Assembly: GCF_025144465.1 (NCBI RefSeq)
Contig: NZ_CP083553.1
Coordinates: 3,540,001 to 3,604,000, forward strand
DNA: 64,000 bases
DNA from: Leisingera sp. S132
Lineage (GTDB): Bacteria > Pseudomonadota > Alphaproteobacteria > Rhodobacterales > Rhodobacteraceae
Direction of reading: 5' to 3'
Shown: piece by piece, positions 54,355-64,000 of the stretch
Position numbering within the stretch: position 1 is the first letter of the stretch
Layout of the letters: each line of letters begins with the position of its first letter
Notes under the pieces: model-generated
The model's database searches: none
What the model saw: the letters and a program-made list of their open reading frames with translations, nothing else
What the model was told of the DNA's origin: nothing
Position numbers and translations under genes: made by a program

Positions 54355-55929
54355 ATGCGAGACTTCCATCTGCCCGGCCGTTCGGCTGTTTTTGCAGTTT
54401 CCGGAATGTGCGCCACCTCGCATCCGCTGGCGGCGCGGGTTGCTGTGGACATTCTGCAGCGCGGCGGCAATGCCATGGACGGGGCTTTGGCCGGAGCGGT
54501 CATGCTCGGCATCTGCGAGCCGCAAATGACGGGTATCGGTGGAGACTGCTTTGTGCTTCATTCAAGACCCGGGCATGGCATCCGGGCATGGAACGGGTCA
54601 GGGCGCGCACCTGCAGGTGCCAGTGCTGCGGACCTGCGAGCGCGGGGCCTGGCAGCGGTGCCGTTGACCAGCGCGGACGCAGTTACCATTCCATACTCCA
54701 TGGATGCGTTTTGCTGTCTTGCGGAAACTGAGGGACGGTTAGGCCTGGACACGCTGCTGCAGCCCGCCATCCATTACGCCGAACATGGCGTTCCAGTTGC
54801 TCCCCGCACCGCTTTTGACTGGAAAAACAGTGCTGAAACCCTGCAAGGCGCAGCGCTCAAACATTACCTGAAAGACGGCCGCCCCCTGGGCACTGGAGAG
54901 GTGTTCCGCGCGCCGGGTCAAGCCGAAGTGCTGCGCCGGGTCGCTAAGAACGGGCGCGATGCGTTCTACTCTGGGGAAGTGGCTGAAGACATGATCGCTG
55001 CATTGTCAGCTTTGGGCGGTGCACACAACATTGGGGACTTTGAATCCGCGGCAAGTTTTGCCACATGTCCGGTTGAAGGCCACTACAAAGACAATTGTCT
55101 GGCCGAACACCCGCCCAACGGGCAAGGTGCGGCGGCAATCCTTCTCCTCAATATTCTCAAAAGCTTCGATCTTGGCAGCTTGGATCCTTTTGGGGCTGAG
55201 CGCGCGCACCTCGAAGCGGAGGCCGCCAAGCTGGCCTATGACGCACGTAACCGGTTTATTGCCGACGCGGATTACACCGCGCGGCTTGACCACATGCTTT
55301 CGGCTGAAACCGCTGCAAATCTTGCAGCTCTGATTGACCCGAAACGCGCGATGCCCGCCGCCGAACCGCTGACCGAAGCCGTGCACAAGGAAACCGTCTA
55401 TATCACTGTCGTAGACAAAGACCGCATGGCCGTGTCTCTTATTTATTCGATCTTCCACGGGTTCGGCTCTGGTATCGCCTCGGAAAAGTTTGGCATTTTG
55501 CTTCAGAACCGCGGTGCCGGCTTTACGCTTGAGGCAGGTCATCCAAACGAATTTGGTCCCGGCAAACGGCCGATGCACACGATCATTCCGGCTATGCTGA
55601 AGAAGGGTGAAGACGTGATCATGCCCTTCGGCGTGATGGGCGGCGGATACCAGCCGACCGGCCACGCCAGGCTGGTATCAAACCTTTTGGATTTCGGTAT
55701 GGACCTGCAAACCGCGATCGATGCCCCGCGGTGCTTCGCCGACAGTGGTATTTTGAAAGTTGAGCGCGGCTATTCTGACGCGGTCCGAAGGCAGCTGAGC
55801 GAGTTGGGGCACAAAGTTGAAACGCCGGACACGCCGCTAGGAGGAGCGCAAGCGATCCGCATCAGTGAATCAGGAGTGCTGGAAGGCGGCAGCGATCCGC
55901 GCAAGGACGGGTGTGCTTTGGGCTACTGA
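54355..55929 (+). CDS. ggt: Gamma-glutamyltransferase family protein
   Basis: A 524-residue Ntn-hydrolase of the GGT family. It should self-cleave before the nucleophile T347 in KETVYITVVDKD. GG-rich substrate loops such as NGQGAAAILLL and FGVMGGGYQPTGH are present. No signal peptide is seen, so it is probably cytoplasmic, unlike secreted GGT, and may act on gamma-glutamyl compounds other than glutathione. It could feed cyclised glutamyl products to the pxpBCA enzymes, but the two loci are 50 kb apart. Confidence 0.87.
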   Translation: MRDFHLPGRSAVFAVSGMCATSHPLAARVAVDILQRGGNAMDGALAGAVMLGICEPQMTGIGGDCFVLHSRPGHGIRAWNGSGRAPAGASAADLRARGLAAVPLTSADAVTIPYSMDAFCCLAETEGRLGLDTLLQPAIHYAEHGVPVAPRTAFDWKNSAETLQGAALKHYLKDGRPLGTGEVFRAPGQAEVLRRVAKNGRDAFYSGEVAEDMIAALSALGGAHNIGDFESAASFATCPVEGHYKDNCLAEHPPNGQGAAAILLLNILKSFDLGSLDPFGAERAHLEAEAAKLAYDARNRFIADADYTARLDHMLSAETAANLAALIDPKRAMPAAEPLTEAVHKETVYITVVDKDRMAVSLIYSIFHGFGSGIASEKFGILLQNRGAGFTLEAGHPNEFGPGKRPMHTIIPAMLKKGEDVIMPFGVMGGGYQPTGHARLVSNLLDFGMDLQTAIDAPRCFADSGILKVERGYSDAVRRQLSELGHKVETPDTPLGGAQAIRISESGVLEGGSDPRKDGCALGY

Positions 55930-55966
55930 TGCCTGCGGTTCGGCTCGAAAGAGCTGGATAAAGATA

Positions 55967-56293
55967 TCAGTTCAGCTGGTAGTGCAAAGAATAGGCGCCA
56001 CCGTCAAAATGACCAAACATCTCAGGCACATCGGGATGACCGACAGGCTCACCCGAGTAATCCGCAACAAGGTTCTGTTCGGAAACATAAGCAACATAGT
56101 AACTTTGGTCGTTCTCGGCCAAAAGATGATAAAATGGCTGGTCCTTGACTGGCCGGCTGTCTTCCGGGATCGCTTCGTACCATTCTTCGGTATTCGAGAA
56201 CTCAGGATCCACATCAAAGACGACACCGCGAAAGGGATGCTTCCGGTGGCGGACGACCTGCCCAAGATTGTATTTTGCGCGTGTTCTCATCAT
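55967..56293 (-). CDS. hspQ: Heat shock protein HspQ
   Basis: A 108-residue HspQ/YccV-like protein: AKYNLGQVVRHRKHPFRGVVFDVDPEFSNTEEWYEAIP region, then QPFYHLLAENDQSYYVAYVSEQNL. In enterobacteria HspQ is a specificity factor of Lon. It converges with ggt at a distance of 37 bases. The upstream region has a promoter-like pair on the minus strand. Confidence 0.92.
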   Translation of the reverse strand: MMRTRAKYNLGQVVRHRKHPFRGVVFDVDPEFSNTEEWYEAIPEDSRPVKDQPFYHLLAENDQSYYVAYVSEQNLVADYSGEPVGHPDVPEMFGHFDGGAYSLHYQLN

Positions 56294-56315
56294 GGTCTTT
56301 TAGCCCTCGTCCTAT

Positions 56316-56347
56316 CTAAATAGCGCGTCCGTCGGGGAAAAGTCCAA
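56316..56347 (-). promoter_or_regulatory. Candidate heat-shock type promoter of hspQ
   Basis: On the minus strand TTGGAC (56347-56342) is followed after 18 bases by CTATTTAG (56323-56316), about 25 bases before the hspQ start. The spacing and the C-T-A-T element resemble alphaproteobacterial RpoH promoters. The rest of the 334-bp gap 56294-56627 shows nothing else I can name. Confidence 0.35.
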
Positions 56348-56627
56348 CTCTTGAGGCAAATTATCGGGGAAACAAACTGTGGAGACCGCTTTGACAGTAG
56401 CAAATGCCCCCTCTCTGACTGTTTCTGCCCCCTGTCTGGCAGAAGGGTGACAGCATGTTCTGGAGCCTCTTCGGATGGTGCGATTACGTTTACGGCAGAT
56501 GTGCGCTGGGGTGCGAGGTTTTCCCGCAACTGAAGGGGCGACCGTTTCTGGAATTGTGATTTCCTCGCCTGCGGCAATCCGCTAAACTTGCCCCAAAACA
56601 AACCCAAAACAAAAATGGGCAGAGGCA

Positions 56628-57215
56628 ATGAGCAGATTCATCAGCGCCCTCGTTCTCCTCATGGCGGTTGCGTCTTGCGGAGGCGGGCACAAAGCGCCAC
56701 CGCGCGATTTGGATAACGCCTGCAGCATTATCCAGCAGCGCCCTGAATACCTGAAAGCTTTCCGCGCGACCCAGCGCCGCTGGGGTGTGCCGGTGCATGT
56801 GCAGATGGCAACTATCTATCACGAAAGCCGTTTCCGCGGCGATGCCAGGACACCGCATCAGTATTTGCTGGGGGTGATCCCGGTCGGGCGTCAGTCCAGC
56901 GCGTATGGCTACAGTCAGGCCCTTGACGGCACTTGGGACGATTACCGCAGCGACACCGGCCGGCGGCGCGCAAAACGCGACCGGATCGGTGATGCAGCGG
57001 ATTTCATGGGCTGGTACATGCGCAAGAGCCTGGAGAAGAACGGCATCCCTCTTTACGATGCGCGGAACCAGTATCTGGCCTACCACGAAGGCCACAGCGG
57101 CTATGCCCGCGGCAGTTACCGCTCCAAAGCCTGGCTCATGCGCGTTGCCGGTCAGGTCGAAACGCGTGCCCAAACGTACCAGGCGCAGCTGGCCACCTGC
57201 CGCAAGTTCCGCTGA
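56628..57215 (+). CDS. Lytic transglycosylase-like lipoprotein
   Basis: A 195-residue protein with a lipoprotein signal (lipid-attachment C17 in LMAVASCGGG) and an SLT-like fold: ATIYHESRFRGDARTPH carries the catalytic glutamate, and SAYGYSQALDGTWDDY and YLAYHEGHSGYARGSY are the usual downstream blocks. It should cleave peptidoglycan from the outer-membrane side of the periplasm. It appears monocistronic. Confidence 0.88.
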   Translation: MSRFISALVLLMAVASCGGGHKAPPRDLDNACSIIQQRPEYLKAFRATQRRWGVPVHVQMATIYHESRFRGDARTPHQYLLGVIPVGRQSSAYGYSQALDGTWDDYRSDTGRRRAKRDRIGDAADFMGWYMRKSLEKNGIPLYDARNQYLAYHEGHSGYARGSYRSKAWLMRVAGQVETRAQTYQAQLATCRKFR

Positions 57216-57408
57216 AACACGGCACGCAGGCTCTCTCGCCCGCTTAAGAGGCTTTCTTTATCCAGCCCTCAACCATTGGATCAAGCAGCGCGCAATGCGC
57301 GCTGCGGTTCCGCGGTTGTTTGGCCGTTGAAGCAGAGAGAACACAGTTAGGTGCTTGCCGCTGCAACAGAGCCAGCGCAGCGGGCTTCTCTTGGCGGGTG
57401 GCCTTGGC

Positions 57409-57993
57409 TCAGCGAGAGCGGCCGGTGGTCACGAATAGGCTTGAGGACAGCTTAACACCGGTTTCCATCGCGCCCAGGATAACGGTCGTCTGACCTCCGG
57501 CGCCGTCATGGATCACCCATTTGCGCAGTTCCACCGGACTGCCGGTGAACATCATTTCAATGCTGCCATAGTCCGGGTTTTCCGGGTCCTGCGCCCGAAC
57601 AATTGTTGATGTGCCGTCAAAGCTGTGCCCAACCACCATGTTGGCTCGGCCCAGATCCACCCTGCGGTCCAAAATGATCGACAGCGGCGTCCTCTTCAGC
57701 GGATAGGTTTCAGGGGGCTGATTCGATTTCGGATCGTGGATCACCACCGCGCCCCCCCCGGCCACAACTGTGCCGCCACCTTTTCCGTCATATTCAAACC
57801 GCATCCGCCCGGGCCGGTGCATGTACAGCTTGCCGGTGGACAGGCTGCCGTCGTCATTGATTTGAGTAAAGGGTGACGACGCCGTTGAGATCCCATTCAA
57901 GTACCGGGAAATCTCATTGAGGCTTAGTTTCTCTGCCGCCCAGGAGGCCGGGGCCATGAAGGTCAGCGCAAGCGCAAGTGCAATCCGTTTCAT
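57409..57993 (-). CDS. lolA: Outer-membrane lipoprotein carrier protein LolA
   Basis: A 194-residue periplasmic carrier. The signal peptide (about residues 1-19, ending SWA) is followed by LSLNEISRYLNGISTASSPFTQINDDGSLSTGKLYMHRPGRMRFEY-type sequence (landmarks: FTQ and RPGRMRFEY). It moves lipoproteins from LolCDE to the outer membrane. It lies downstream of ftsK on the same strand, 80 bases apart with a hairpin between them. Confidence 0.88.
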   Translation of the reverse strand: MKRIALALALTFMAPASWAAEKLSLNEISRYLNGISTASSPFTQINDDGSLSTGKLYMHRPGRMRFEYDGKGGGTVVAGGGAVVIHDPKSNQPPETYPLKRTPLSIILDRRVDLGRANMVVGHSFDGTSTIVRAQDPENPDYGSIEMMFTGSPVELRKWVIHDGAGGQTTVILGAMETGVKLSSSLFVTTGRSR

Positions 57994-58027
57994 GGCCTCA
58001 ACATAGGTGTGCTGCTGCAGAAGTGAA

Positions 58028-58056
58028 GATGCCGGAGACACGAAGGCTCCGGCATC
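58028..58056 (-). terminator. 10-bp hairpin between ftsK and lolA
   Basis: GATGCCGGAG and its exact complement flank a nine-base loop, 18 bases after the ftsK stop. It may attenuate read-through into lolA. Confidence 0.6.
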
Positions 58057-58073
58057 GGCAGGAATTCGTCAGC

Positions 58074-61000
58074 TTACTGTTCGGGAACCAGAATTTCCCG
58101 TTTGCCGACGTGGTTGGCGGCTGAGACGACACCTTCGTCCTCCATCTGCTCCACCAAACGCGCGGCCTTGTTGTAGCCGATCGCCAGCTTTCGCTGGATG
58201 TAGGAGGTGGAGCACTTGCGGTCTTTGATCACAATGGCAACCGCCGTGTCATAGAGCGCGTCCTCGGTGTCGGTATTGCCGCCGGTGTTCAGCCCCAGCA
58301 CCGCGTCGATATTGTCGGCTTTGTCCTCATCCGGGCCATCCAGCACACTGCCCACATAATCCGGCGGGCCGAATTGCTTGAGGTGGTTGACCACTTCTTC
58401 GACCTCTTCATCCGAACAGAACGGGCCGTGGCAGCGGGTGATCTTAGCACCGCCCGCCATATACAGCATGTCACCCATGCCCAAGAGCTGCTCGGCACCC
58501 ATCTCACCGAGAATGGTGCGGCTGTCGATCTTGGAGGTCACCTGGAAGGAAATCCGGGTCGGGAAGTTGGCTTTGATGGTGCCGGTGATCACATCGACCG
58601 AGGGGCGCTGGGTTGCCATGATCAGGTGGATGCCAGAGGCCCGCGCCATCTGCGCCAGGCGCTGGATGCAGGCCTCGATTTCCTTGCCGGCTACCATCAT
58701 CAGGTCCGCCATCTCGTCGACGATCACCACGATGTAAGGCAGCGCCTTGGGTTCGAACTCTTCGGTCTCGAACACCGGTTCGCCGGTGTCGTCGTCAAAC
58801 CCGGTCTGCACCGTGCGTGAGAACAGCTCGCCCTTGGCCAGCGCCTCCTTCACACGGCCGTTGTAGCCGGCGATGTTGCGCACCCCCATCTTGGACATCT
58901 TGCGGTAGCGGTCCTCCATCTCGCCCACCACCCACTTGAGGGCAACAACCGCCTTCTTCGGGTCGGTCACAACGGGCGAGAGCAGATGCGGGATGCCGTC
59001 ATAGACGGACAGTTCCAGCATCTTGGGGTCAATCATGATCAGGCGGCATTCATCGGGCGTCAGCTTGTACAGCAGCGACAGAATCATCGTATTGATCGCC
59101 ACCGATTTACCGGAGCCGGTGGTGCCTGCAATCAGCAGGTGGGGCATCTTGGCGAGGTTTGCCACCATGGCGTCGCCGCCGATGTCCTTGCCCAATGCCA
59201 GCGGCAGCGCGTGGTTGCCGTCACCAAAATCGCGGGAGGAGAGGATTTCGCGCAGGACAACTTTCTCGCGCTTATCATTCGGCAGTTCGATGCCGATCAC
59301 GGTGCGGCCCGGCACGGTTGAAACCCGGGCCGACAGCGCCGACATCGACCGTGCAATGTCATCGGCCAGGCCGATCACGCGGGAGGCCTTGAGACCCGGC
59401 GCGGGCTCCAGCTCATACATGGTGACAACGGGACCCGGGCGAACCGAGACGATCTCGCCTTTCACGCCATAGTCGTCCAGCACCGTCTCCAGCATCCGGG
59501 CGTTTTCTTCCAGTGCCTCATCGCTCAGGTGGTGGCGTTCGATGCTGACCGGGTTGGTCAGCAGGCTCAGCGGCGGCAGTTCGAAATCGCTGTCACTGTC
59601 GTCGAAGGCCAGGTTGGGCTGGGCTTCCGCCTTGGCCCGCGCGGAGGGCTGCACCGGCTTGCGCGCCGGTTTCTCCACCACCGCCTTGCGCGGCTCTGCC
59701 ACCGGCAGATCGACGGTCAGCCGCGGCCCGGGGGCCTTGGCCGCCTGGGGGGCATCCTGAACAGGCGCCGCCGCGCCCGGCAGAGACTCGGCCGGCACGT
59801 GGTCCGGCGTCAGCATCCGGGGCGTGTCGTCGCCGAAGCCGGCGCGGGCATCCTCTTCCTGCGCGTGCGCTTCCGGTGCGTTCGGAACAAAGGTTTCAGC
59901 CTCTGCCGCCTGCCAGGACAGCGGCGGCTCGTCCGGCACCGGCGGCACCGGCATTTGCGCAGCGGTCAGCGGCGGCTCGGCTGGCAGGCTGCCCTGTGCG
60001 GCTGCAGGGTTGAAAATCAGAGGCGCGGGACGCTGGCCGCGGCCCTTGGTCAGCGGCAGGTTCGGGTCCAGCTCCGGCGGTGTATCGGCGGCGCGGCGGA
60101 TCCGCACCGCATTTGCGATTTTCCTGGAAATGCGGTCTTCGCCGCCAATCCCGTCGCTTGTATGCCCCTCTTCGTTCTCAAAATCAGCCGCAGCAGCATA
60201 TGCGTCTTCCGGAGCTGCGGCAGAAGGCCCTGCCCGGCGGATCAGGCTGGGCACACGCGACAACAAGCCGCCCCTGGCCGGGGCTTCAAGCTCTTCCCCG
60301 CTGTCGTCAGCCGAAAAGGCTTCATCGGGATAGTCCTCGAACATGTCTGGATCCGAATCTGCGACTGCATAGACATCCTCATCCCCAGAGCCTGCGCGTT
60401 CTGCCCGCTCCCTGCGGTATGTCATTGCAGCTTGCAGCCCGCTGGAAGCACCGCGGCCAAGCAGAGCTGCTATCGCGCCGTATCCAAGAATGAGGCCAAT
60501 TGTAACCTTGTTCAGTCCTTTTTTGACCTCAGGCCAGGTGAAGCCCAGCACCACGCAGCCAAGCGCCAGCATGCCTGCAGCGCTCAGCAGGGACATGATC
60601 TTGACCATGAAGTGCAGGCCTACCGGCAACAGCGCCAGCAGCGCGCCCAGGAAGGTGTAGCCAACCATTCCGCCGAGGCCGAAGTCATAATTCTGCTGCC
60701 AGCTGGTGCTGGCATTCAGAGTTTCCATGTGCAGGGACACAACCAGCAGCCAGGGCACCGACAGCAGGAGCGGCCAGACCACGCGGTCCTCGCCCCGGTG
60801 CAGCACAAACCGCAGGCCCCAGGCCGCCAGGAACAGCGGCATCGCCCAGCTTGCCTTGCCGAACAGGGTGATCAGGATAAAGGAGACAGAAGCGCCCGGG
60901 CGGCCCAGCCAGTTCTGCACTGGCGCGTCTGTGGACACCGTCCAGTTCGGGTCTTCAGGCGTGTACGAGCCGAGCATGGCCGCAACCATCAGCCCCACCA

Positions 61001-61100
61001 GGATCAGGGCAATCCCGATCAGTTCCTTGCCGCGCTTTTCAATGGCTGCCTGCATATTGCTGTCGAGCAGCGGATCGCGGCTGCGGGTTTGAAATGCCAT
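58074..61100 (-). CDS. ftsK: DNA translocase FtsK
   Basis: A 1008-residue division-linked DNA pump. Four or five N-terminal membrane helices (about residues 25-215) are followed by a Pro/Ala/Glu-rich linker (about 230-500), the motor domain with Walker [10 protein letters not shown] (about 658-666) and Walker [14 protein letters not shown], and a C-terminal gamma winged helix ([31 protein letters not shown]) that reads KOPS sites. All parts are present and the frame is intact. Confidence 0.96.
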   Translation of the reverse strand: MAFQTRSRDPLLDSNMQAAIEKRGKELIGIALILVGLMVAAMLGSYTPEDPNWTVSTDAPVQNWLGRPGASVSFILITLFGKASWAMPLFLAAWGLRFVLHRGEDRVVWPLLLSVPWLLVVSLHMETLNASTSWQQNYDFGLGGMVGYTFLGALLALLPVGLHFMVKIMSLLSAAGMLALGCVVLGFTWPEVKKGLNKVTIGLILGYGAIAALLGRGASSGLQAAMTYRRERAERAGSGDEDVYAVADSDPDMFEDYPDEAFSADDSGEELEAPARGGLLSRVPSLIRRAGPSAAAPEDAYAAAADFENEEGHTSDGIGGEDRISRKIANAVRIRRAADTPPELDPNLPLTKGRGQRPAPLIFNPAAAQGSLPAEPPLTAAQMPVPPVPDEPPLSWQAAEAETFVPNAPEAHAQEEDARAGFGDDTPRMLTPDHVPAESLPGAAAPVQDAPQAAKAPGPRLTVDLPVAEPRKAVVEKPARKPVQPSARAKAEAQPNLAFDDSDSDFELPPLSLLTNPVSIERHHLSDEALEENARMLETVLDDYGVKGEIVSVRPGPVVTMYELEPAPGLKASRVIGLADDIARSMSALSARVSTVPGRTVIGIELPNDKREKVVLREILSSRDFGDGNHALPLALGKDIGGDAMVANLAKMPHLLIAGTTGSGKSVAINTMILSLLYKLTPDECRLIMIDPKMLELSVYDGIPHLLSPVVTDPKKAVVALKWVVGEMEDRYRKMSKMGVRNIAGYNGRVKEALAKGELFSRTVQTGFDDDTGEPVFETEEFEPKALPYIVVIVDEMADLMMVAGKEIEACIQRLAQMARASGIHLIMATQRPSVDVITGTIKANFPTRISFQVTSKIDSRTILGEMGAEQLLGMGDMLYMAGGAKITRCHGPFCSDEEVEEVVNHLKQFGPPDYVGSVLDGPDEDKADNIDAVLGLNTGGNTDTEDALYDTAVAIVIKDRKCSTSYIQRKLAIGYNKAARLVEQMEDEGVVSAANHVGKREILVPEQ

Positions 61101-61215
61101 GCCTACCTCAGTTCCGTTTCATTCGCCCCCGCCCCGCTGTTCACCGCAAGGTCAAAGGCCTGTCCGTTCTTGGTTTTGGCTGCGCGGCCCCCAGCCAAGG
61201 GCCGCTCAGCAGAAT

Positions 61216-62394
61216 TCAGTAAAGACAGCCGCGCAGCGTGCTCAGCGCCTCGCGGGTGTCCTCTGCGGGGGCGACCAGCGCCACCCGGATGTATGTCTCG
61301 CCCGGGTTCTGGCCCGGTGCACCTTGCGCCAGATAGGCGCCGGGCAGCACCCGCACCCCGGTTTCACTCCACAGCTTCAGCGCGGCCTGCTCGCCGTTTT
61401 CCACCGGAAGCCAAAGGAAGAAGCCCGCTTCTGGCGCCATGTAGCCGTTGAGGCCGTCAAAAACCTCATCCGCAATTTTGTACTTTGCCTGATAGAGCGC
61501 ACGATTCTCTTCCACGTGCGCCTCATCCGCCCAGACCCGGGCGGCGGCGGCCTGCAAGGGCCCCGGCAGCGGCGCACCGGAATAGGCGCGCAGCTGTTTG
61601 ACCCGCTTGAGGGTCTCCGGCCCGCCGGCAATCAGCCCGGAGCGCAGCCCCGGCAGGTTCGAACGTTTCGAGAGCGAGTTGAACAGCACCACCCGTTCGG
61701 GGTCGGCACCCAGTTCCTGCGCAACGGTCAGCGCACCCACGGGGGCCTCATCGCGGTAGATTTCGGAGTAGCATTCGTCCGCGAAGATGCGGAAATCGTA
61801 TTTTTCCGCCAGCTGGATCAGCCGGGTCCAGTACGCGCGCGAGGCCACAGCGCCCTGCGGGTTTGCGGGCGAACAGATGTAGGCGACCGCCGTGCGGTTC
61901 AGAACATCCTCCGGCAGGTTTTCATAGTCCGGCAGATGGCCGGTCGCTGCTGTCGCAGGCACAAACACAGGCTCTGCCCCGACAGAAATCGTCGCCACCA
62001 TATAGACCTGGTAGAAGGGGTTCGGGATCAGCACCACAGGCTTCTGCCCGTTCTTCTGCTCCGGGCATAGTGCCATCGCGGCATTGTACAGACCCTCGCG
62101 GGTGCCGTTCAGCGCCATGATCTGCGTCTCGGGGTCCGTGGTCACACCATAGCGGCGGTGGATCCAGTCCGAAATCGCACCGCGCAGTTCCGGCGTGCCG
62201 TCATTGTTGGGGTACTGGTTAAATCCGGCGGCGGTTTCTGCAATGACATCCGTAACCCAGGCCGGAAACGCATGCTTGGGCTCGCCAATGGTCATATGCA
62301 CCACATCCCCGCCGGGGGTGTGGTGGTCCAACAGCGCTCTCAGGCGCGGAAACGCATAGGCTGGCAGGTTCGAAAACCGCTCAGGAAAATCCAT
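61216..62394 (-). CDS. dapC: Class I aminotransferase, succinyldiaminopimelate transaminase type
   Basis: A 392-residue PLP enzyme. The PLP lysine lies in NSLSKRSNLPGLRSG, characteristic of DapC-type enzymes, and SPANPQG and DECYSEIYRDE are the other cofactor-binding blocks. In lysine biosynthesis DapC makes N-succinyl-LL-diaminopimelate; closely related aminotransferases have other substrates, so the symbol is provisional. It lies between amidase and ftsK genes on one strand. Confidence 0.82.
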   Translation of the reverse strand: MDFPERFSNLPAYAFPRLRALLDHHTPGGDVVHMTIGEPKHAFPAWVTDVIAETAAGFNQYPNNDGTPELRGAISDWIHRRYGVTTDPETQIMALNGTREGLYNAAMALCPEQKNGQKPVVLIPNPFYQVYMVATISVGAEPVFVPATAATGHLPDYENLPEDVLNRTAVAYICSPANPQGAVASRAYWTRLIQLAEKYDFRIFADECYSEIYRDEAPVGALTVAQELGADPERVVLFNSLSKRSNLPGLRSGLIAGGPETLKRVKQLRAYSGAPLPGPLQAAAARVWADEAHVEENRALYQAKYKIADEVFDGLNGYMAPEAGFFLWLPVENGEQAALKLWSETGVRVLPGAYLAQGAPGQNPGETYIRVALVAPAEDTREALSTLRGCLY

Positions 62395-62503
62395 ATCTTA
62401 TGCCTCAGTCACGGGATCATTGGCGCCCCGTTTGCGCATCAGGTTACAGGGGGCGGGCGGACGCGTCCACCCGGTGATGCGGTCGTCGGGCCGAATGTGG
62501 CTT

Positions 62504-63835
62504 TCAGGCCAAGGCAGCCTCGATCGCGGCGCCGATGCGCAGCAGGGCCTCCTCGCAGTCCGGCTGCCCTAGAACCTGCAGCCCGCAGCTGGGGATGCCG
62601 GTGGGCAGCGACAGGCCGCACAGCCCCATCAGATTGCCGATCCGGGTGTTGCGCAATGCCATCAGGTTGGAACGGACGTAATAGTCGTGATCGCTTTGCA
62701 GCCGGTCCAGGTTGGGCGGCAGGATTGGCGAGACAGGGCTGAGCACTGCGTCAAATCCGGCCACCGCCTGATCCCAGGCCATCCGGCACTGCTCCAGCTT
62801 GGCCCAGGCCGCAACATAATCCGGTCCGCCAAACTGCGCACCGGAACGGAAGCGTTCCAGAATCTCAGCGTACATGAGCTGCGGCGCAGCCTCGATCACG
62901 TCCTTCCACAGGCCATAGGCCTCTGTGGTGTAAAGAATCGGGCTGAGGCCCATCGCATCGTCCAGCGCAGGCAACTCCAGCGGCACGATCTCTGCCCCAG
63001 CATCTTTCAGCCTGTCCATCGCCTCGCGGTGGGCAGCAGCAACGTTCTGATCGAGATCGTTCTGCGCCACGTTCTGCAAATCGGCAAACCGGCAGCCTTT
63101 CAGGGAGCCAGGGTTGCGCAGGTCAGGACCCGCAGTCCCTTCCAGTACGCCCAGCAGCAGCCCGGCATCTTCGACTGACCGGGCCAGCGGGCCGACGGTG
63201 TCGAACTTCAGGCACAAGGGCACGACGCCCTCCAGCGTGATCCGGCCGGAGGTTGTCTTGAGCCCCACAAGATCGTTCCAGGCCGAGGGAATCCGGACAG
63301 AACCGCCCGTGTCAGAGCCGATTCCGCCGGCTGCCAGCCCGTAAGCCACAGAAGCCGCCGCGCCGGAGGATGACCCTCCCGGAGCGGCCTTCTGGTCATT
63401 TACGCAGGGCGGTGTTTCCTTGACCGGGTTAAAGCCGAGGCCCGAAAACGCCAGCTCGCTCATGTGGGTTTTACCGAGGCACACCGAGCCCATAAGCGTT
63501 GCATTGGACAGCACGGCAGCATCCTGGTCCGGCACCCGCCCCTTGAGCAGGTCCGAACCGGATTCGGTTGCGGTGCCGGCGCTGTCGAACAGGTCCTTCC
63601 AGCTAATCGGCACCCCATCCAAGAGCGAGCGGCGCAAGCCCAGACGGGCGCGCTGCTCAGCCGCTTCCGCCTCTGCCATTGCGCGGCAATGGGTCACCTG
63701 CGTGTAGATCCGGTCTTTCAGGGGATGCGCGTCGATAGCGTCCAGATAGCAGCGCGTCAGTGCCACCGGGCCGATTTCACCGGCCGCAATCCCGCGTCCC
63801 AGGTCGGCGGCAGTCATCGTCAGCCAGTCTTGCAT
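62504..63835 (-). CDS. Amidase signature family enzyme
   Basis: A 443-residue amidase with the Ser-Ser-Lys triad: Lys in GVPISWKDLFDS, the cis-serine in APGGSSSGAAASVAYGLA, and the nucleophile serine in GSDTGGSVRIPSAW. The start at 63835 is preferred over the ATG six bases upstream because GGGGAGAG is then at normal distance. The substrate (an aliphatic or aryl amide, possibly Glu-tRNA-like in GatA relatives) is unknown. No gatB or gatC is near. Confidence 0.88.
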   Translation of the reverse strand: MQDWLTMTAADLGRGIAAGEIGPVALTRCYLDAIDAHPLKDRIYTQVTHCRAMAEAEAAEQRARLGLRRSLLDGVPISWKDLFDSAGTATESGSDLLKGRVPDQDAAVLSNATLMGSVCLGKTHMSELAFSGLGFNPVKETPPCVNDQKAAPGGSSSGAAASVAYGLAAGGIGSDTGGSVRIPSAWNDLVGLKTTSGRITLEGVVPLCLKFDTVGPLARSVEDAGLLLGVLEGTAGPDLRNPGSLKGCRFADLQNVAQNDLDQNVAAAHREAMDRLKDAGAEIVPLELPALDDAMGLSPILYTTEAYGLWKDVIEAAPQLMYAEILERFRSGAQFGGPDYVAAWAKLEQCRMAWDQAVAGFDAVLSPVSPILPPNLDRLQSDHDYYVRSNLMALRNTRIGNLMGLCGLSLPTGIPSCGLQVLGQPDCEEALLRIGAAIEAALA

Positions 63836-63945
63836 CAGCATCTCTCCCCTTGCCTGCTGCCGGCGACGGTAGCGGCAGCAGGACGCAGGCACAATCCCGC
63901 GCTTCCTGCATGGACAATCCCGTCAGCAGGCGCATATTGCGGGGC

Positions 63946-64000
63946 ATGAAAAATGCGTCCGATATCCTGATCGTAGGCGGCGGGCTGAATGGTCCGGCGC
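63946..64000 (+). CDS. Start of a UbiH/UbiF-type FAD-dependent hydroxylase (partial)
   Basis: Only the first 18 codons are in the window. They read MKNASDILIVGGGLNGPA, the ADP-binding beta-alpha-beta motif of flavin monooxygenases of ubiquinone synthesis. The gene is divergent from the amidase and continues beyond the right edge. Confidence 0.7.
   Translation, partial: MKNASDILIVGGGLNGPA

Noticed and set aside
59529-61451. 640-codon open frame opposite ftsK
   Set aside because: Antisense to FtsK membrane and linker coding sequence; low-complexity composition.

Overview
The window is a high-GC chromosomal segment that most resembles a marine alphaproteobacterium of the Roseobacter group (Rhodobacteraceae; Leisingera, Phaeobacter or Ruegeria-like). 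The assignment rests on protein character and gene neighbourhoods: a gyrB / recF / dnaN cluster, an ftsK - dapC-like - amidase - ubiH-like block, paired FAD-GcvT demethylating dehydrogenases, and IS families common in that group. No rRNA, tRNA, CRISPR array or prophage was recognised.

Left part (1-20400), ordinary metabolism and sensing. It holds pxpBCA (5-oxoprolinase), a soluble PAS chemoreceptor, a PAS histidine kinase with a single-domain response regulator, an alpha/beta hydrolase, an Ldh-family oxidoreductase, and an OmpR-type two-component pair divergent from a periplasmic Do-type protease. A two-gene methylenetetrahydrofolate reductase unit follows, ended by an IS3 element. A LysR regulator is divergent from a polar amino-acid-type ABC transporter operon that ends in a ureohydrolase, which suggests import and hydrolysis of a guanidino compound.

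Middle (20400-35270), an accessory island. An insertion-sequence graveyard (fragments of IS3 and IS256, a complete IS66 transposase, an intact IS5-family element) borders a type VI secretion cargo module on the minus strand: VgrG, PAAR, DUF4123 adaptor, three tandem Tli4-like periplasmic immunity proteins and an LCAT/Tle-like lipase effector. The spacers between the immunity genes still contain the first ~18 codons of lost copies of the effector gene, and one immunity gene is a clean mosaic of the other two. The right border is a nest of IS110 within an IS3 end within an IS5/IS427 element. No structural T6SS genes are in the window.

Right part (35270-64000). First come gyrB, a flavodoxin-fold quinone reductase divergent from a TetR regulator with three operator palindromes, a LysE exporter, recF and dnaN. 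Next is a minus-strand locus that reads as glycine-betaine / dimethylglycine / sarcosine demethylation: XRE-cupin regulator, GFA protein, two 815-residue FAD-GcvT dehydrogenases, quinone oxidoreductase, homocysteine methyltransferase and a GlxA/GbdR-type regulator. The end holds a free-methionine sulfoxide reductase, a thiolase, an RsbV/RsbW-like pair, a gamma-glutamyltransferase, hspQ, a lytic transglycosylase lipoprotein, lolA, ftsK, a dapC-like aminotransferase, an amidase and the first codons of a UbiH-type hydroxylase.

The observations most worth a second look are the immunity array with fossil effector starts, the mosaic immunity gene, an IS3 copy interrupted three times by short hairpin-bearing insertions, and the IS110 transposase whose start codon sits exactly at the end of a 58-bp IS3 terminus.
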